This document shows positions 9,098 to 18,368 of a DNA stretch of 64,000 nt, in pieces (position 1 is the first letter of the stretch; the number at the start of each line of letters is the position of its first letter). The stretch is taken from contig CBDCFF010000029.1 in NCBI GenBank assembly GCA_965216225.1, positions 140,820-204,819 of the forward strand, read 5' to 3'. A program made the translations under genes and the position numbers. Under the pieces are notes generated by a model. That model did not search any database and had not been told where the DNA came from. It saw only the letters and a program-made list of their open reading frames with translations. This DNA is from 3107 sp965216225. GTDB lineage: Bacteria; Pseudomonadota; Alphaproteobacteria; Rhodobacterales; Rhodobacteraceae.

Positions 9098-9837
9098 ATG
9101 TTGAGCGAGCGTTTTGTTATCAATGACGCGCAATGGGCTTTGATGGAACCGCATTGTTTTGGCAAGAAACGCGATCCCGGTCGCACTGGCGGTGACAGCC
9201 GTCTTTTTCTGGAAGCCGTATTGTGGATCGCTCGAACCGGGGCGCCCTGGCGTGATCTTCCATCCGGCTTTGGCAATTGGAACACCGTTTACAAACGTTT
9301 CCGCCATTGGGTAAGAGCCGATGTTTTCAAACGGATATTTGACGCTGTCTCAAATGACCCTGACATGGAGTATGTCATGATTGACGGCACAATCGTGAAG
9401 GTCCACCGCCACGGGCAGGGCGCAAAAGGGGGGCTCAAAGCCAGGCTACAGGGCGCTCTCACAGTACTCTTTTTCTGGAATTACCACCAGAATCCTGGCT
9501 CTGACAGATGCGCTTGGCAATCTTGTCTCCTTCCGCCTGATGCCTGGGCAAGCCCACGATTTGAGCGAAACATCCGAGTTGATCGAGGGTGTTTCGTGCG
9601 AGATGCTCCTCGCGGATCGGGCGTTTGATGCCGACTGGTTGCGCGAAAATCTGGACAAGTCGGGGATTGTGCCAGTCATTCCGCCTAGATCGAACCGGAA
9701 GTTTCCGCCGGAATTTGACAAACACTGCTACAAATGGCGACACCTGATCGAAAATTACTTCCGGAAACTCAAGGAATTCAAGCGTATTGCGTTGCGGGCC
9801 TGCAAAACAGATCAGAGCTTCTCCTCCATGATCTATC
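9098..9837 (+). pseudogene. IS5b transposase, frameshifted and disrupted
   Basis: The first frame MLSERFVINDAQWALMEPH to MIDGTIVKVHRHGQGAKGG and the second frame LALTDALGNLVSFRLMPGQAHDL, LADRAFDADWL, KWRHLIENYFRKLKEFKRI are typical of the IS427 group of IS5. They are separated by a G6 run plus an extra stretch (about 9445-9480) also present in copy 2, so both copies descend from an already damaged parent. The last codons (AAAIINSR) lie beyond the IS66 insertion. Confidence 0.82.
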
Positions 9838-9923
9838 GTAAGCGTCTGGTCTGGCTGCCCTGCCTGAGGCCGCAGATGTCAGATAGTGTCCATGATCGTT
9901 AATGGACATTATCGAGGTCAGAT

Positions 9924-10274
9924 GTGGGCAGGAAGAAGCGCCGGAACTGGAGCAATAACGAGAAGCGGATGATCTGTGCGCAAACGCGGGTTCCGGGGAT
10001 TTCGGTTAGTCAGGTTGCGCGGCGGTATGATGTGAATGCCAATCTCGTGTTTACGTGGCTGAGGGATGGGCGGTTTTCGCCTGATGGCGATACACAGAAG
10101 CAGGTTTTCTTTCTGCCGGTCGAGATAATTTCGGATGTGCGGCATGAAGCCGCGCCGCCGGTTGTGGCAGGCGGCAGGATTGGGTTTGATCTTGTTTGCG
10201 GGCACCGGCTTTGTGTCAGCGGGACTTACGATCCCGATGCCCTTGCCGGCCTGATCCGTGGCTTGTCCGGATGA
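9924..10274 (+). CDS. tnpA: IS66 accessory protein TnpA
   Basis: 116 aa, IS66 Orf1-like: a basic N-terminus (MGRKKRRNWSNNEKRMI) and a helix-turn-helix (VSQVARRYDVNANLVFTWLRDGRF), with a variable C-terminal half. Needed for IS66 transposition, exact role unclear. Its stop overlaps the ATG of tnpB. Confidence 0.9.
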   Translation: MGRKKRRNWSNNEKRMICAQTRVPGISVSQVARRYDVNANLVFTWLRDGRFSPDGDTQKQVFFLPVEIISDVRHEAAPPVVAGGRIGFDLVCGHRLCVSGTYDPDALAGLIRGLSG

Positions 10275-10618
10275 TCCCGGTACCGTCGAACACGAAGGTG
10301 TGGCTGGCTGCCGGGGTAACGGATATGCGCCGGGGGTTTGCGACGCTGGCGGCTCAGGCGGAACAGACGCTGAAGCAGAACCCTTATTGCGGCCACATGT
10401 TCGTTTTCCGTGGACGGCGTGGCGATCTGATCAAGATCATTTGGTGGGACGGTCAGGGGGCCTGTCTGTTCTCCAGGCGATTGGAGAAGGGCCGGTTTGT
10501 CTGGCCTTCTGCAAAAGACGGCAAAGTCGCATTGACACCGGCCCAGTTGGCGATGCTTCTGGAGGGCATTGACTGGCGTATTCCGCAGCGCACATGGCGG
10601 CCATTGAAGGCGGGATAA
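10271..10618 (+). CDS. tnpB: IS66 accessory protein TnpB
   Basis: 115 aa, start MIPVPSNTKVWLAAG overlapping tnpA by 4 bp. The strongly conserved IS66 Orf2 pattern is present: TDMRRGF.TLAA, FVFRGRRGD.IKIIWWDGQGACLFSRRLEKGRF and GIDWR.P.RTW.P. Full length. Confidence 0.93.
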   Translation: MIPVPSNTKVWLAAGVTDMRRGFATLAAQAEQTLKQNPYCGHMFVFRGRRGDLIKIIWWDGQGACLFSRRLEKGRFVWPSAKDGKVALTPAQLAMLLEGIDWRIPQRTWRPLKAG

Positions 10619-11889
10619 TCTGGCCGGATCAGTGATTTGGGGATTCCCTAAAGCCCGTTGATTTGCCAGGTTTTGGCCATGATCAATGTGGCCCGAGCCT
10701 TACCGGAAGACCCCGATGAGTTGCGTGCTTTCACGCAGCTTCTGCTGGCCGAGGTGAAGTCTCAGGCGATGTTGATCGAGAAGCTCAGGCACCAGTTATC
10801 CGGGCATCGCACACATAGGTTTGGCAGCAAATCCGAGAGCATCGAGCAGCTGCAACTGGCCCTGGAGAGCAGTGAGATTGCAACGGCAGCGATGACAGCC
10901 AAGTTACGCCTGCCTGAAGAGGAGCCGCCCAAAGACAAACCCAAGCGCCGCCCGATCCCGGATCATATACCGCGCCAGCACATCGAACTGGCCACCGGAG
11001 ATGATGCCTGTGCGGATTGTGGTGGCAAGCTGCGCCGCCTGGGCGAGGATGTGACCGAGGAACTGGAATATGTTCCGGGGCGCTTCATCGTGAACCGCAT
11101 CACCCGGCCCCGCTTTGCCTGTTCGGGCTGCGACAGCTTCACCCAGGCACAGCTGCCATCGCGCCCGATTGAGCGCGGGCGTCCTGGACCAGGACTGTTG
11201 GCCCATGTTCTGGTCAGCAAATATGCCGATCATCTGCCGCTCTACCGGCAAAGCCAGATATTCGAGCGCGACGGGCTTGACCTTGACCGCTCAACGCTGG
11301 CCGATTGGGTGGGCAAATCCACGGCCCTACTGGAGCCACTGGCCGTTGCCATCGGACGACATGTGCAAGCAGGCCAGGCATTGTTTGCCGATGATACGCC
11401 GATCAAAATGCTAACGCCCGGGGCAGGCAAAACCCAGACCGCCCGCCTATGGACTTACATACGCGATGAGCGCCCCTGGGACAGCGAGGCGCCGCCTGCT
11501 GCCTGGTATCAGTTCTCGCCGGACCGCAGGGGTCAGCATCCCAAGGATCACTTGAAGAGATACCAGGGCTGGATGCATGCGGACGGCTATTCCGGATTCA
11601 ACGACCTCTACCGTTCTGGCGACATCCGCGAGGTCGCCTGCATGGCCCACATCCGGCGCAAGTTCGTCGATGTGCATAAAGCCCAGGGCTCGGCCATCGC
11701 CGAAGTGCTGCGCGACAAACAAGGTGAGAATCCAGCGTCAATCAGGATGAGAACGCGTGTGCGGGGGCTCGCAGGGAGGGCGTAGCCCGACTGGGGAGGC
11801 CCCGCACACGCGTTTTGCCCTTTTGGGGCGGGCCTGACGGTTGTGGCCGGCTCGGATAAGGAATGATTTTCTGTGCAAGGGGATCGTTC

Positions 11890-13410
11890 ATGCCGGGCTG
11901 TCATGTCACTGACCAACAAATGAGGCTCTTCATGACGCTCAGATCGACCCATTCCGTTGCCGTTGCCGCTGCCAAGGCGGGGATCAGCCAGGCAACGGGC
12001 TATCGGCTGCAAGCTGACCCAATTTTACCATCACAGAAGAAGGCCCCTCGCGGCCGGCGGCGTCCGGACCCGCTGGCGGACATTTTTGATGCGGAGGTCG
12101 TGCCGCTTCTGCGGTCCTCACCGGGGATCCGACCTGTGGCGGTTTACGAGGAGCTTCTGCGTCGGCATTCTGATCTGGGTACGGGCATCCGACGGACTCC
12201 GGAGCGACGGATACGCGCCTGGAATGCGGAACACGGCCCTGAACAGGACGTCATTTTCCGGCAGACCCACACACCGGGCAAAATGGGCCTGTCGGATTTC
12301 ACCGCCATGGGCAAGTTGGGTGTGACCATTGCCGGTGAGGCACTGGGCCATCGACTGTATCACTTCCGGCTTGCCTATAGCGGGTTTCAGCACGCCCACG
12401 TCGTGCTGGGCGGCGAAAGCTATGTGGCGCTGGCTGAGGGATTGCAGAACGCCCTCTGGACGCTCGGCGGCGTGCCACACAATCATGGAACTGACAGCCT
12501 GTCGGCGGCCTTCAAGAACCTGGATAAGTCATCCCGGGCCGATCTAACCGACCGCTTCGACGCCCTGTGCAACCATTATGGAATGACGCCGACGCGCAAC
12601 AACAAGGGCGTCGCACACGAGAACGGTTCCATCGAGAGCCCCAATGGGCATCTGAAGCGCACCATTGAGGACGCGCTGGTCATGCGTGGGTCGCGCGACT
12701 TCGAAAGCTTGCAAGATTATCGTCGCTTCATCGACGAGATCGTGGGCCGGATCAACGCCCGCAATGCCAAGCGTATCGATGCGGAACGTGCGAGCCTCAG
12801 ACCTTTGCCGACGCGGCGGACCACGGATTACGAGGAGATCACGTTGCGCGTCACTTCCTCCGGGGGCTTCACCTTGCGCAAGGTGTTCTACACCGTGCCA
12901 TCCCGGTTGATCGGGCATCAGCTGCGGGTTCGGCTCTACGATGATCGGTTGGAGCTGTTCCTGGGAAGCTCTGCCCTGCTAACGCTGACACGCGGACGAG
13001 CCTCGAGCACCGGGAGCCATGGGCACGTGGTCAATTACCACCACGTCATCCACTCCTTGCGCAAAAAGCCCATGGCGCTGATGGGGCTGGTCTATCGGGA
13101 TCAGCTATTCCCGCGCCGGGCGTTCCGTAACATGTTCGCATTCCTGCTGGAGCAGACCAGTGAGAAGGCGGCGTGTCGCATGGTTGTCGATCTTCTGGCG
13201 CTGGCACACGAGCGGGGCTGCGAGGCTGAATTGGCAGCGCAGCTTGAGGAGGACCTTCGCCAGAAGCGCCCGCCTGACATGGCGGCCCTACGCGCAGTGT
13301 TTAGCCCATCACAAGACGCACTCCCCCAAGTCGCGGTGCAACTGGCCGACCTGTCATCTTACGACCAGTTGGTCGGCGGTACGCCATCCGCTCAGGAGGT
13401 GACAGCATGA
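11890..13410 (+). CDS. istA: IS21 transposase IstA
   Basis: 506 aa from the ATG at 11890, which has AAGGGG upstream (an ATG at 11863 is also in frame). An N-terminal helix-turn-helix (AVAAAKAGISQATGYRL) precedes an rve-type DDE core, with Asp in GLSDFTAM, Asp in GTDSLSAAFKN and Glu in AHENGSIESPNGHLKR. The C-terminal beta domain resembles other IS21 IstA proteins. istB overlaps its stop. Confidence 0.92.
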   Translation: MPGCHVTDQQMRLFMTLRSTHSVAVAAAKAGISQATGYRLQADPILPSQKKAPRGRRRPDPLADIFDAEVVPLLRSSPGIRPVAVYEELLRRHSDLGTGIRRTPERRIRAWNAEHGPEQDVIFRQTHTPGKMGLSDFTAMGKLGVTIAGEALGHRLYHFRLAYSGFQHAHVVLGGESYVALAEGLQNALWTLGGVPHNHGTDSLSAAFKNLDKSSRADLTDRFDALCNHYGMTPTRNNKGVAHENGSIESPNGHLKRTIEDALVMRGSRDFESLQDYRRFIDEIVGRINARNAKRIDAERASLRPLPTRRTTDYEEITLRVTSSGGFTLRKVFYTVPSRLIGHQLRVRLYDDRLELFLGSSALLTLTRGRASSTGSHGHVVNYHHVIHSLRKKPMALMGLVYRDQLFPRRAFRNMFAFLLEQTSEKAACRMVVDLLALAHERGCEAELAAQLEEDLRQKRPPDMAALRAVFSPSQDALPQVAVQLADLSSYDQLVGGTPSAQEVTA

Positions 13411-14215
13411 CATCGCCCCAGACCGATACCGCCCGCCTAACCTTGGCTCTGACCGAATTGCGCTTGCCAGCCATCAAGGCGCTATGGCCGCGCTTTGCGG
13501 AACAAGCCGACAAGGAAGGCTGGCCCGCCGCTCGGATGCTCAGCACCCTGGTGGAGCATGAACTGGCTGAACGAGATCGCCGTCGTATCGAGCGACATCT
13601 CGCACAGGCACGCCTGTTGCCCGGAAAAACGATCGACACCTTCGACTTCACAGCCGTCCCATGCTGTCCAAGGCCCATGTCAGTGCGATCACCGCTGGCG
13701 ACAGCTGGATCGGAAAGGGCGGCAACATCCTGCTGTTTGGGCCGCCAGGTGTGGGCAAATCACATCTCGGCTCAGCCATCGGGCTCGCCCTTGTCGAGCA
13801 AGGCTACCGCGTCCTATTCAGCCGCACCACCGATCCGGTCCAGAAACTCCAACAGGCCCGCCGCGATCTCGTCCTCGAAAGTGCCATTGCAAAGCTCGAC
13901 AAATTCCATCTGCTGATCCTCGATGACATCACCTACGTCACCAAGGATCAGGCTGAAACCAGTGTGCTCTTCGAACTCATCAGCGCGAGATATGAACGCC
14001 GCTCAATGTTGATCACGGCCAACCAGCCCTTCGGGGAGTGGAATGCGATTTTTCCAGACCCGGCCATGACATTGGCCGCCGTCGACAGGCTCGTGCACCA
14101 CGCAACCATCTTCGAGATGAATGTCGAAAGCTACCGGCGAAGAGCAGCACAAAAGGCAAAGGGGCCGGGAAGGCCTGCACAAAAAGCCACACCGGAAAAC
14201 ACCAAAGCTGATTGA
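13407..14215 (+). pseudogene. istB: IS21 helper ATPase IstB, frameshifted
   Basis: AAA+ helper protein with Walker A (GPPGVGKSHL) and Walker B (LLILDDITYV). Copies 2 and 3 encode an intact 269-aa protein. Here one C is missing from a C4 run near 13660, after DFTAVP, so the frame breaks into 13407-13916 and 13661-14215. This copy cannot make IstB but could use IstB from the other copies. Confidence 0.93.
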
Positions 14216-14844
14216 CGCTCCGCGACAATCAAAAAACAAACCCCTTGATCGCGGCACAAAAGCCCGGCATCGTCCCAAACGTCGCGACCAAGGATTCTCA
14301 TCCTGATTGACGCGCACTTCTCATCTTGATTGTCGCGCTACACCGAAGAGGCGATCAAGCGGATAGCAGGGCTCTACGCTATCGAGAAAGAGGCCCGTGG
14401 ATCGCCGCCGGATCAGCGTACCGCCATACGGCAGGCCGAGGCCAGACCCGTCTTCGATGACCTGGGCAATTGGCTGGGTGCCCAACTGCCCGCTATCTCT
14501 GGCAAATCGCCACTTGCAGGGGCCATCCGTTATGCGCTGACCCGGTTGCCACGGCTCCGGCCATACCTTGAACATGGCCATCTCGAGATCGACAATAATG
14601 CGGCCGAGCGGGCCATCAGAGGTATTGCTTTGGGGCGCAAGAACTACCTCTTCGTTGGATCACCGGCAGGCGGCAAAGCCGCTGCCATCGCCTATACGCT
14701 GATTGAAACCGCCAAACTGAACAACGTTGATCCGCAGGCCTGGCTGGCCGACACTCTGGCCCGCATCCCGGATTGCAAGATCACCAAGGTCGACGACCTG
14801 CTGCCATGGAACATGGGCAGCCACCATCACATGAAAGACGCTGC

Positions 14845-15420
14845 ATGAGCATCATCGAGATCAAAGTCACCCTGCAAGACATCGAGCCCGCTGTCACCCG
14901 CACCCTGCAGGTGCCTGCCGATATCCGGCTGGACCGGCTGCACCTGACACTGCAGGTGGCCATGGGCTGGACCAACTCGCATCTCTACATGTTCGAAGCA
15001 GCCCGCGCCACATGGGGTATCGCGGACCCCGATTTTGGCGGCGAGGACCGGCCCGCCAACAAAACCACTCTGGGCCAAGTCATCGAGGACACCGGCAAAA
15101 AGACGATCAACTACATCTACGATTTTGGCGACAACTGGGAACACAGGATCAAGATCGGCAGGATCACCGATCCCGTCCCTGGCGAACTCTATCCCAGACT
15201 AATCGAGGTCATCGGTAAATGCCCGCCCGAAGACGTCGGGGGCTTCCCTGGCTACTACGGGTTCCTCGATGCCATGGCCGATCCAAAGCATCCAGAGCAC
15301 GATCATCTCAAAGACTGGTATGGCGGCACCTTCGATCCCAATCAGCCCGAAACCGACAAACTCAAACTCGAAGTCCTCAGTCTCGCAAAACGCTGGAAGC
15401 CCGGAAAACCAAGGAAATAA
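14845..15420 (+). CDS. plasmid pRiA4b ORF-3-like IS66 passenger protein
   Basis: 191 aa starting MSIIEIKVTLQDIEPAVTR, with its ATG overlapping the tnpC stop. The family pattern is clear: LHLTLQVAMGWTNSHLYMF, YDFGDNWEHRIKIG, CPPEDVGGFPGYYGFL and a C-terminal W.GG.FDP. This protein is carried by a subset of IS66 elements and its role is unknown. It lies inside the IS66a terminal repeat, so it is element cargo and not a host gene. Confidence 0.88.
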   Translation: MSIIEIKVTLQDIEPAVTRTLQVPADIRLDRLHLTLQVAMGWTNSHLYMFEAARATWGIADPDFGGEDRPANKTTLGQVIEDTGKKTINYIYDFGDNWEHRIKIGRITDPVPGELYPRLIEVIGKCPPEDVGGFPGYYGFLDAMADPKHPEHDHLKDWYGGTFDPNQPETDKLKLEVLSLAKRWKPGKPRK

Positions 15421-15493
15421 GGCTGTCAGACCGGACGCTTACGATCTATCTGGCCGCGGCTATCATCAACTCACGATGAATCTCAACAGGCCC

Positions 15494-16661
15494 TGGTCAC
15501 CTGCATCTAAAGTTCGGCCCATGAGTTTTGTTGGGCGCGTTGGCAGAACCGCTTGACGGAGGCGAGGATATGGTCGGCGGGTTTGACCCATTTGCAGGGT
15601 TTGGGGTTTTCGTTATGGGCCTCGATAAATGCAGCGATATCGGCTTCCGGTTCCGCCGTTGAACGATGGACGCCGCGCTGCAGTTGCTTGCGCGTCAGTT
15701 CAGCAAACCAACGCTCCACCTGATTGATCCAACTGGCCGAGGTCGGTGTGAAGTGGACATGCCAATGCGGGCGGCGTGCCAGCCAGGCCTTGATCTTCGG
15801 GGTTTTGTGGGTGGCGTAATTGTCCATGACGATATGCACCTCCGGCCCGTCCGGCATCTGCCGGTCGATCTGTTTGAGGACGTCGAGGAACCCGGTGGCG
15901 CGGCGCCGCTTGCAGCATTTGCCGATCACGGCGCCGGTGGCGATATCCAGTGCTGCAAAAAGCGACGTCGTGCCGTGTCGGATGCAGGTGTGGGTGCGCC
16001 GCTCGGCCACGCCGGGTGCCACTGGCAGCACAGGCTGTTCGCGATCCAGCGCCTGGATTTGCGATTTCTCGTCAACACACAACACGATAGCCCTGTTCGG
16101 CGGTGACAGGTACAGCCCGACGATATCGTGCACCTTGTCCACCAACAGCGGGTCGGTTGAGAGCTTGAATGTCTCGCTTCGGTGCGGTTGCAGGCCGAAC
16201 CCGTTCCAAATCCGCCGGATGGTGGTGTGCGACAGTCCCGTCGCGGCTGCCATGCTTCGGAGCGACCAATGGGTCGCATCCCTCGGGGTCGTGTTCAGCG
16301 TGCGCTCAATCACCGCAGTCACCTGATCGTCCGACACGGTGCGCGGGCGACCGGAGCGGTATTCGTCGGTGAGACCTTCAATCCGGCATCGCACAAAACG
16401 TCTGCGCCATTTGCCGACTGTGTGTTCATGCACCCCAAGCCGGGCCGCCACTTCCTTGCTCGCCAATCCATCGGCGCACAGCAGGATCATCCGGCATCGG
16501 TCCGACAGCGAACGTGCCGCTTTGGGACGCCGAACCTGACCCTCGAGAAAACGGCGCTCATCTTCGCTCAGAACCACTGCATCCGCCAAACGTCCCACCA
16601 TCGCAACATCCTTCTCAATACCCGCTCAGTCAATGATACAAATTACAATTCCGGGGGACCA
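15494..16661 (-). mobile_element. IS630a copy 2
   Basis: 1168 bp, close to identical to copy 1. Both ends abut the same kind of sequence: the IS5b right terminus (CAACAGGCCC) on the left and an inverted IS5b right terminus (GGGCCTGTTG) on the right, so the flanks form a perfect inverted repeat. Confidence 0.85.
15507..16601 (-). CDS. IS630a transposase, intact
   Basis: 364 aa, intact, with the same helix-turn-helix and DDE residues as the 7780 gene (CVDEKSQ, VMDNYATHK, INQVERWF). The TAG stop after NSWAEL is kept here, which fixes the true C-terminus of the family. Confidence 0.93.
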   Translation of the reverse strand: MVGRLADAVVLSEDERRFLEGQVRRPKAARSLSDRCRMILLCADGLASKEVAARLGVHEHTVGKWRRRFVRCRIEGLTDEYRSGRPRTVSDDQVTAVIERTLNTTPRDATHWSLRSMAAATGLSHTTIRRIWNGFGLQPHRSETFKLSTDPLLVDKVHDIVGLYLSPPNRAIVLCVDEKSQIQALDREQPVLPVAPGVAERRTHTCIRHGTTSLFAALDIATGAVIGKCCKRRRATGFLDVLKQIDRQMPDGPEVHIVMDNYATHKTPKIKAWLARRPHWHVHFTPTSASWINQVERWFAELTRKQLQRGVHRSTAEPEADIAAFIEAHNENPKPCKWVKPADHILASVKRFCQRAQQNSWAEL

Positions 16662-17515
16662 GGGCCTGTTGAGATTCACCGTGAGTTGATGATAGCCGCG
16701 GCCAGATAGATCATGGAGGAGAAGCTCTGATCTGTTTTACAGGCCCGCAACGCAATACGCTTGAATTCCTTGAGTTTCCGGAAGTAATTCTCGATCAGGT
16801 GTCGCCATTTGTAGCAGTGTTTGTCAAATTCCGGCGGAAACTTCCGGTTCGATCTGGGCGGAATGACTGGCACAATCCCCGACTTGTCCAGATTTTCGCG
16901 CAACCAGTCGGCATCAAACGCCCGATCCGCGAGGAGCATCTCGCACGAAACACCCTCGATCAACTCGGATGTTTCGCTCAAATCGTGGGCTTGCCCAGGC
17001 ATCAGGCGGAAGGAGACAAGATTGCCAGGCGCATCTGTCAGAGCCAGGATTCTGGTGGTAATTCCAGAAAAAGAGTACTGTGAGAGCGCCCTGTAGCCTG
17101 GCTTTGAGCCCCCCTTTTGCGCCCTGCCCGTGGCGGTGGACCTTCACGATTGTGCCGTCAATCATGACATACTCCATGTCAGGGTCATTTGAGACAGCGT
17201 CAAATATCCGTTTGAAAACATCGGCTCTTACCCAATGGCGGAAACGTTTGTAAACGGTGTTCCAATTGCCAAAGCCGGATGGAAGATCACGCCAGGGCGC
17301 CCCGGTTCGAGCAATCCACAATACGGCTTGCCAGAAAAAGACGGCTGTCACCGCCAGTGCGACCGGGATCGCGTTTCTTGCCAAAACAATGCGGTTCCAT
17401 CAAAGCCCATTGCGCGTCATTGATAACAAAACGCTCGCTCAACATTTCATTCTCCCTTTTGGAAAGAATGAATCAGATGTCAGCGAAAATGAAAATCCCG
17501 AATCTCAACAGACCC
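16662..17515 (-). mobile_element. IS5b copy 2
   Basis: 854 bp with termini GGGCCTGTTGAGATTCACC (left) and the complement of GGGTCTGTTGAGATTCGGG (right). The outer flank on the right is TAGTACGG, consistent with the TNA/CTAG target preference of the IS427 group. Opposite orientation to copy 1. Confidence 0.88.
16676..17445 (-). pseudogene. IS5b transposase, frameshifted
   Basis: The same protein as at 9098 but with the C-terminus whole (FSSMIYLAAAIINSR). In addition to the mid-gene frame break shared with copy 1, an extra C near 17335 separates MLSERFVINDAQW from AVLWIARTGAPWRDLPSG. Inactive. Confidence 0.85.
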
Positions 17516-17534
17516 TAGTACGGTCTGCCCACCG

Positions 17535-17951
17535 TCATGCGCCGGAGGGCCCTTTGGAAGGAGGCAGGGCAGCCGAAATGTCGGTACGGGCAAAATCATC
17601 GCCCTTGTACAACAGTGGCTCGCCCGTCACGTCGGCGAGCGCATACGCGAAACAGTCGCCGAAATTCAGCGCCGCCGGATGCCTGCCCTTGCCGAAGTGC
17701 CGCCAGGCACGGCGTGCCGCTGCCAGATGTTCGGTGGTAACCGGCTCCGGCTCAATCCCGGCGTGCTTGAGGAAGGCGTCAAGTTCATGGCCTGCCCCCT
17801 CGCCGCCGCGGCTCTCCACCACGATCAAGGCCTCCAGCACGTTCGCGACCGACATGCGGCAAGGGGCTGCCGTCAGGATCGCTGCCTCGTAGCGTTCCGC
17901 ATCGGGCTCCCGGTTCAGGATTGCCAGCAAGGCCGAGGTGTCAACGATCAC
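17535..17951 (-). CDS. vapC: VapC-type PIN-domain toxin
   Basis: 138 aa with a GTG start at 17951. PIN-domain acidic residues are visible: Asp4 in MIVDTSALLAIL, the Glu in NVLEALIV, the Asp in NFGDCFAYALA and a final Asp in KGDDFARTDI. PIN toxins are Mg-dependent RNases, usually cutting tRNA or rRNA. Its start overlaps the stop of the antitoxin (G/TGA), the standard coupled arrangement. The pair lies between IS5b and IS630b, with no other host gene between. Confidence 0.92.
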   Translation of the reverse strand: MIVDTSALLAILNREPDAERYEAAILTAAPCRMSVANVLEALIVVESRGGEGAGHELDAFLKHAGIEPEPVTTEHLAAARRAWRHFGKGRHPAALNFGDCFAYALADVTGEPLLYKGDDFARTDISAALPPSKGPSGA

Positions 17952-18205
17952 CCGGGCAGGCCCTGCCCGTCATAGAGCATGTCACCGTGCTCCACCGCGG
18001 ACGGCCCCGGTCCCATGAGCTTCGCACAACGTTCCGCGATGGTGCGCAGCTTCCGGGCGCGGGTCTCTGCACTGCGCCGGCGGTTCTCGCGTTCCAGGCG
18101 TTCGCGCAGGGCGACGGTGATCGCACCGGTCATGGACTCACCTGTCAGCCCCGCCAGTTCACCCGCCAGGCGGCACGCCTCGTCGTTCTTGATATTCAGA
18201 CCCAT
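17948..18205 (-). CDS. vapB: VapB-type antitoxin (Rv0623-like)
   Basis: 85 aa from MGLNIKNDEACRLAGELAGLTGES, the N-terminal pattern of the PSK/Rv0623 transcription-factor-type antitoxins that pair with PIN toxins, followed by an Arg-rich helix (ALRERLERENRRR). GGGGAAGG just upstream supports the ATG at 18205; an upstream Met in the same frame is less likely. It likely represses its own promoter together with VapC. Confidence 0.9.
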   Translation of the reverse strand: MGLNIKNDEACRLAGELAGLTGESMTGAITVALRERLERENRRRSAETRARKLRTIAERCAKLMGPGPSAVEHGDMLYDGQGLPG

Positions 18206-18368
18206 CACCTTCCCCGGTAGATGAAACATCAGGCTTCTACCCTACACGCTGTGGCGAACGAAGGCAACACGGGACTGTTGCATTAAAGCGTTTCCAGATT
18301 ACGTTGGAGAGATATGGGCTTCCCATGGTGCGTGATTTCTGCTTCAGCCTGTTCAGGAGGATCAGATC

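Larger units (their letters stand above)
11706..14342 (+). mobile_element. IS21-family element, copy 1
   Basis: 2637 bp, flanked by a perfect 6-bp duplication CCGAAG (11700-11705 and 14343-14348). Each end carries two related motifs, GCGCGACAA.CAAG.TGAGAA and CGTCAATCAGGATGAGAA, the multiple terminal repeats typical of IS21. It is one base shorter than copies 2 and 3 because of a deletion in istB. Confidence 0.95.
10679..14848 (+). pseudogene. tnpC: IS66 transposase TnpC, split by IS21
   Basis: The N-terminal part runs from the ATG at 10679 to 11705: a coiled-coil leader, HRFGSKSES, a zinc-ribbon-like CADCGGKLRRLGEDV..CSGC, RPIERGRPGPGLLAHVLVSKYADHLPLYRQ, FADDTPIKML and HADGYSGF. The C-terminal part resumes at 14349 with EAIKRIAGLYAIEKEARG and ends AWLADTLARIPDCKI..LLPW. 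Removing the IS21 and one CCGAAG duplication restores a single frame, so the gene was intact until that insertion. Confidence 0.92.
9838..15442 (+). mobile_element. IS66a, carrying an IS21 insertion
   Basis: Termini GTAAGCGTCTGGTCTGGCTG and the complement of GTAAGCGTCCGGTCTGACAG. The 8-bp target duplication GATCTATC is perfect, as expected for IS66. Gene order is tnpA, tnpB, tnpC, then a pRiA4b ORF-3-type passenger. Without the internal IS21 it would be about 2.96 kb. Confidence 0.92.
9028..15493 (+). mobile_element. IS5b copy 1, split by an IS66
   Basis: The left part is 9028-9837 and the right part 15451-15493, together about 853 bp, matching the 854-bp copy 2 at 16662. Termini read GGG(C/T)CTGTTGAGATTC on both sides. 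It is interrupted by IS66a with an 8-bp duplication GATCTATC (9830-9837 and 15443-15450). Both outer ends touch IS630a copies. Confidence 0.88.
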
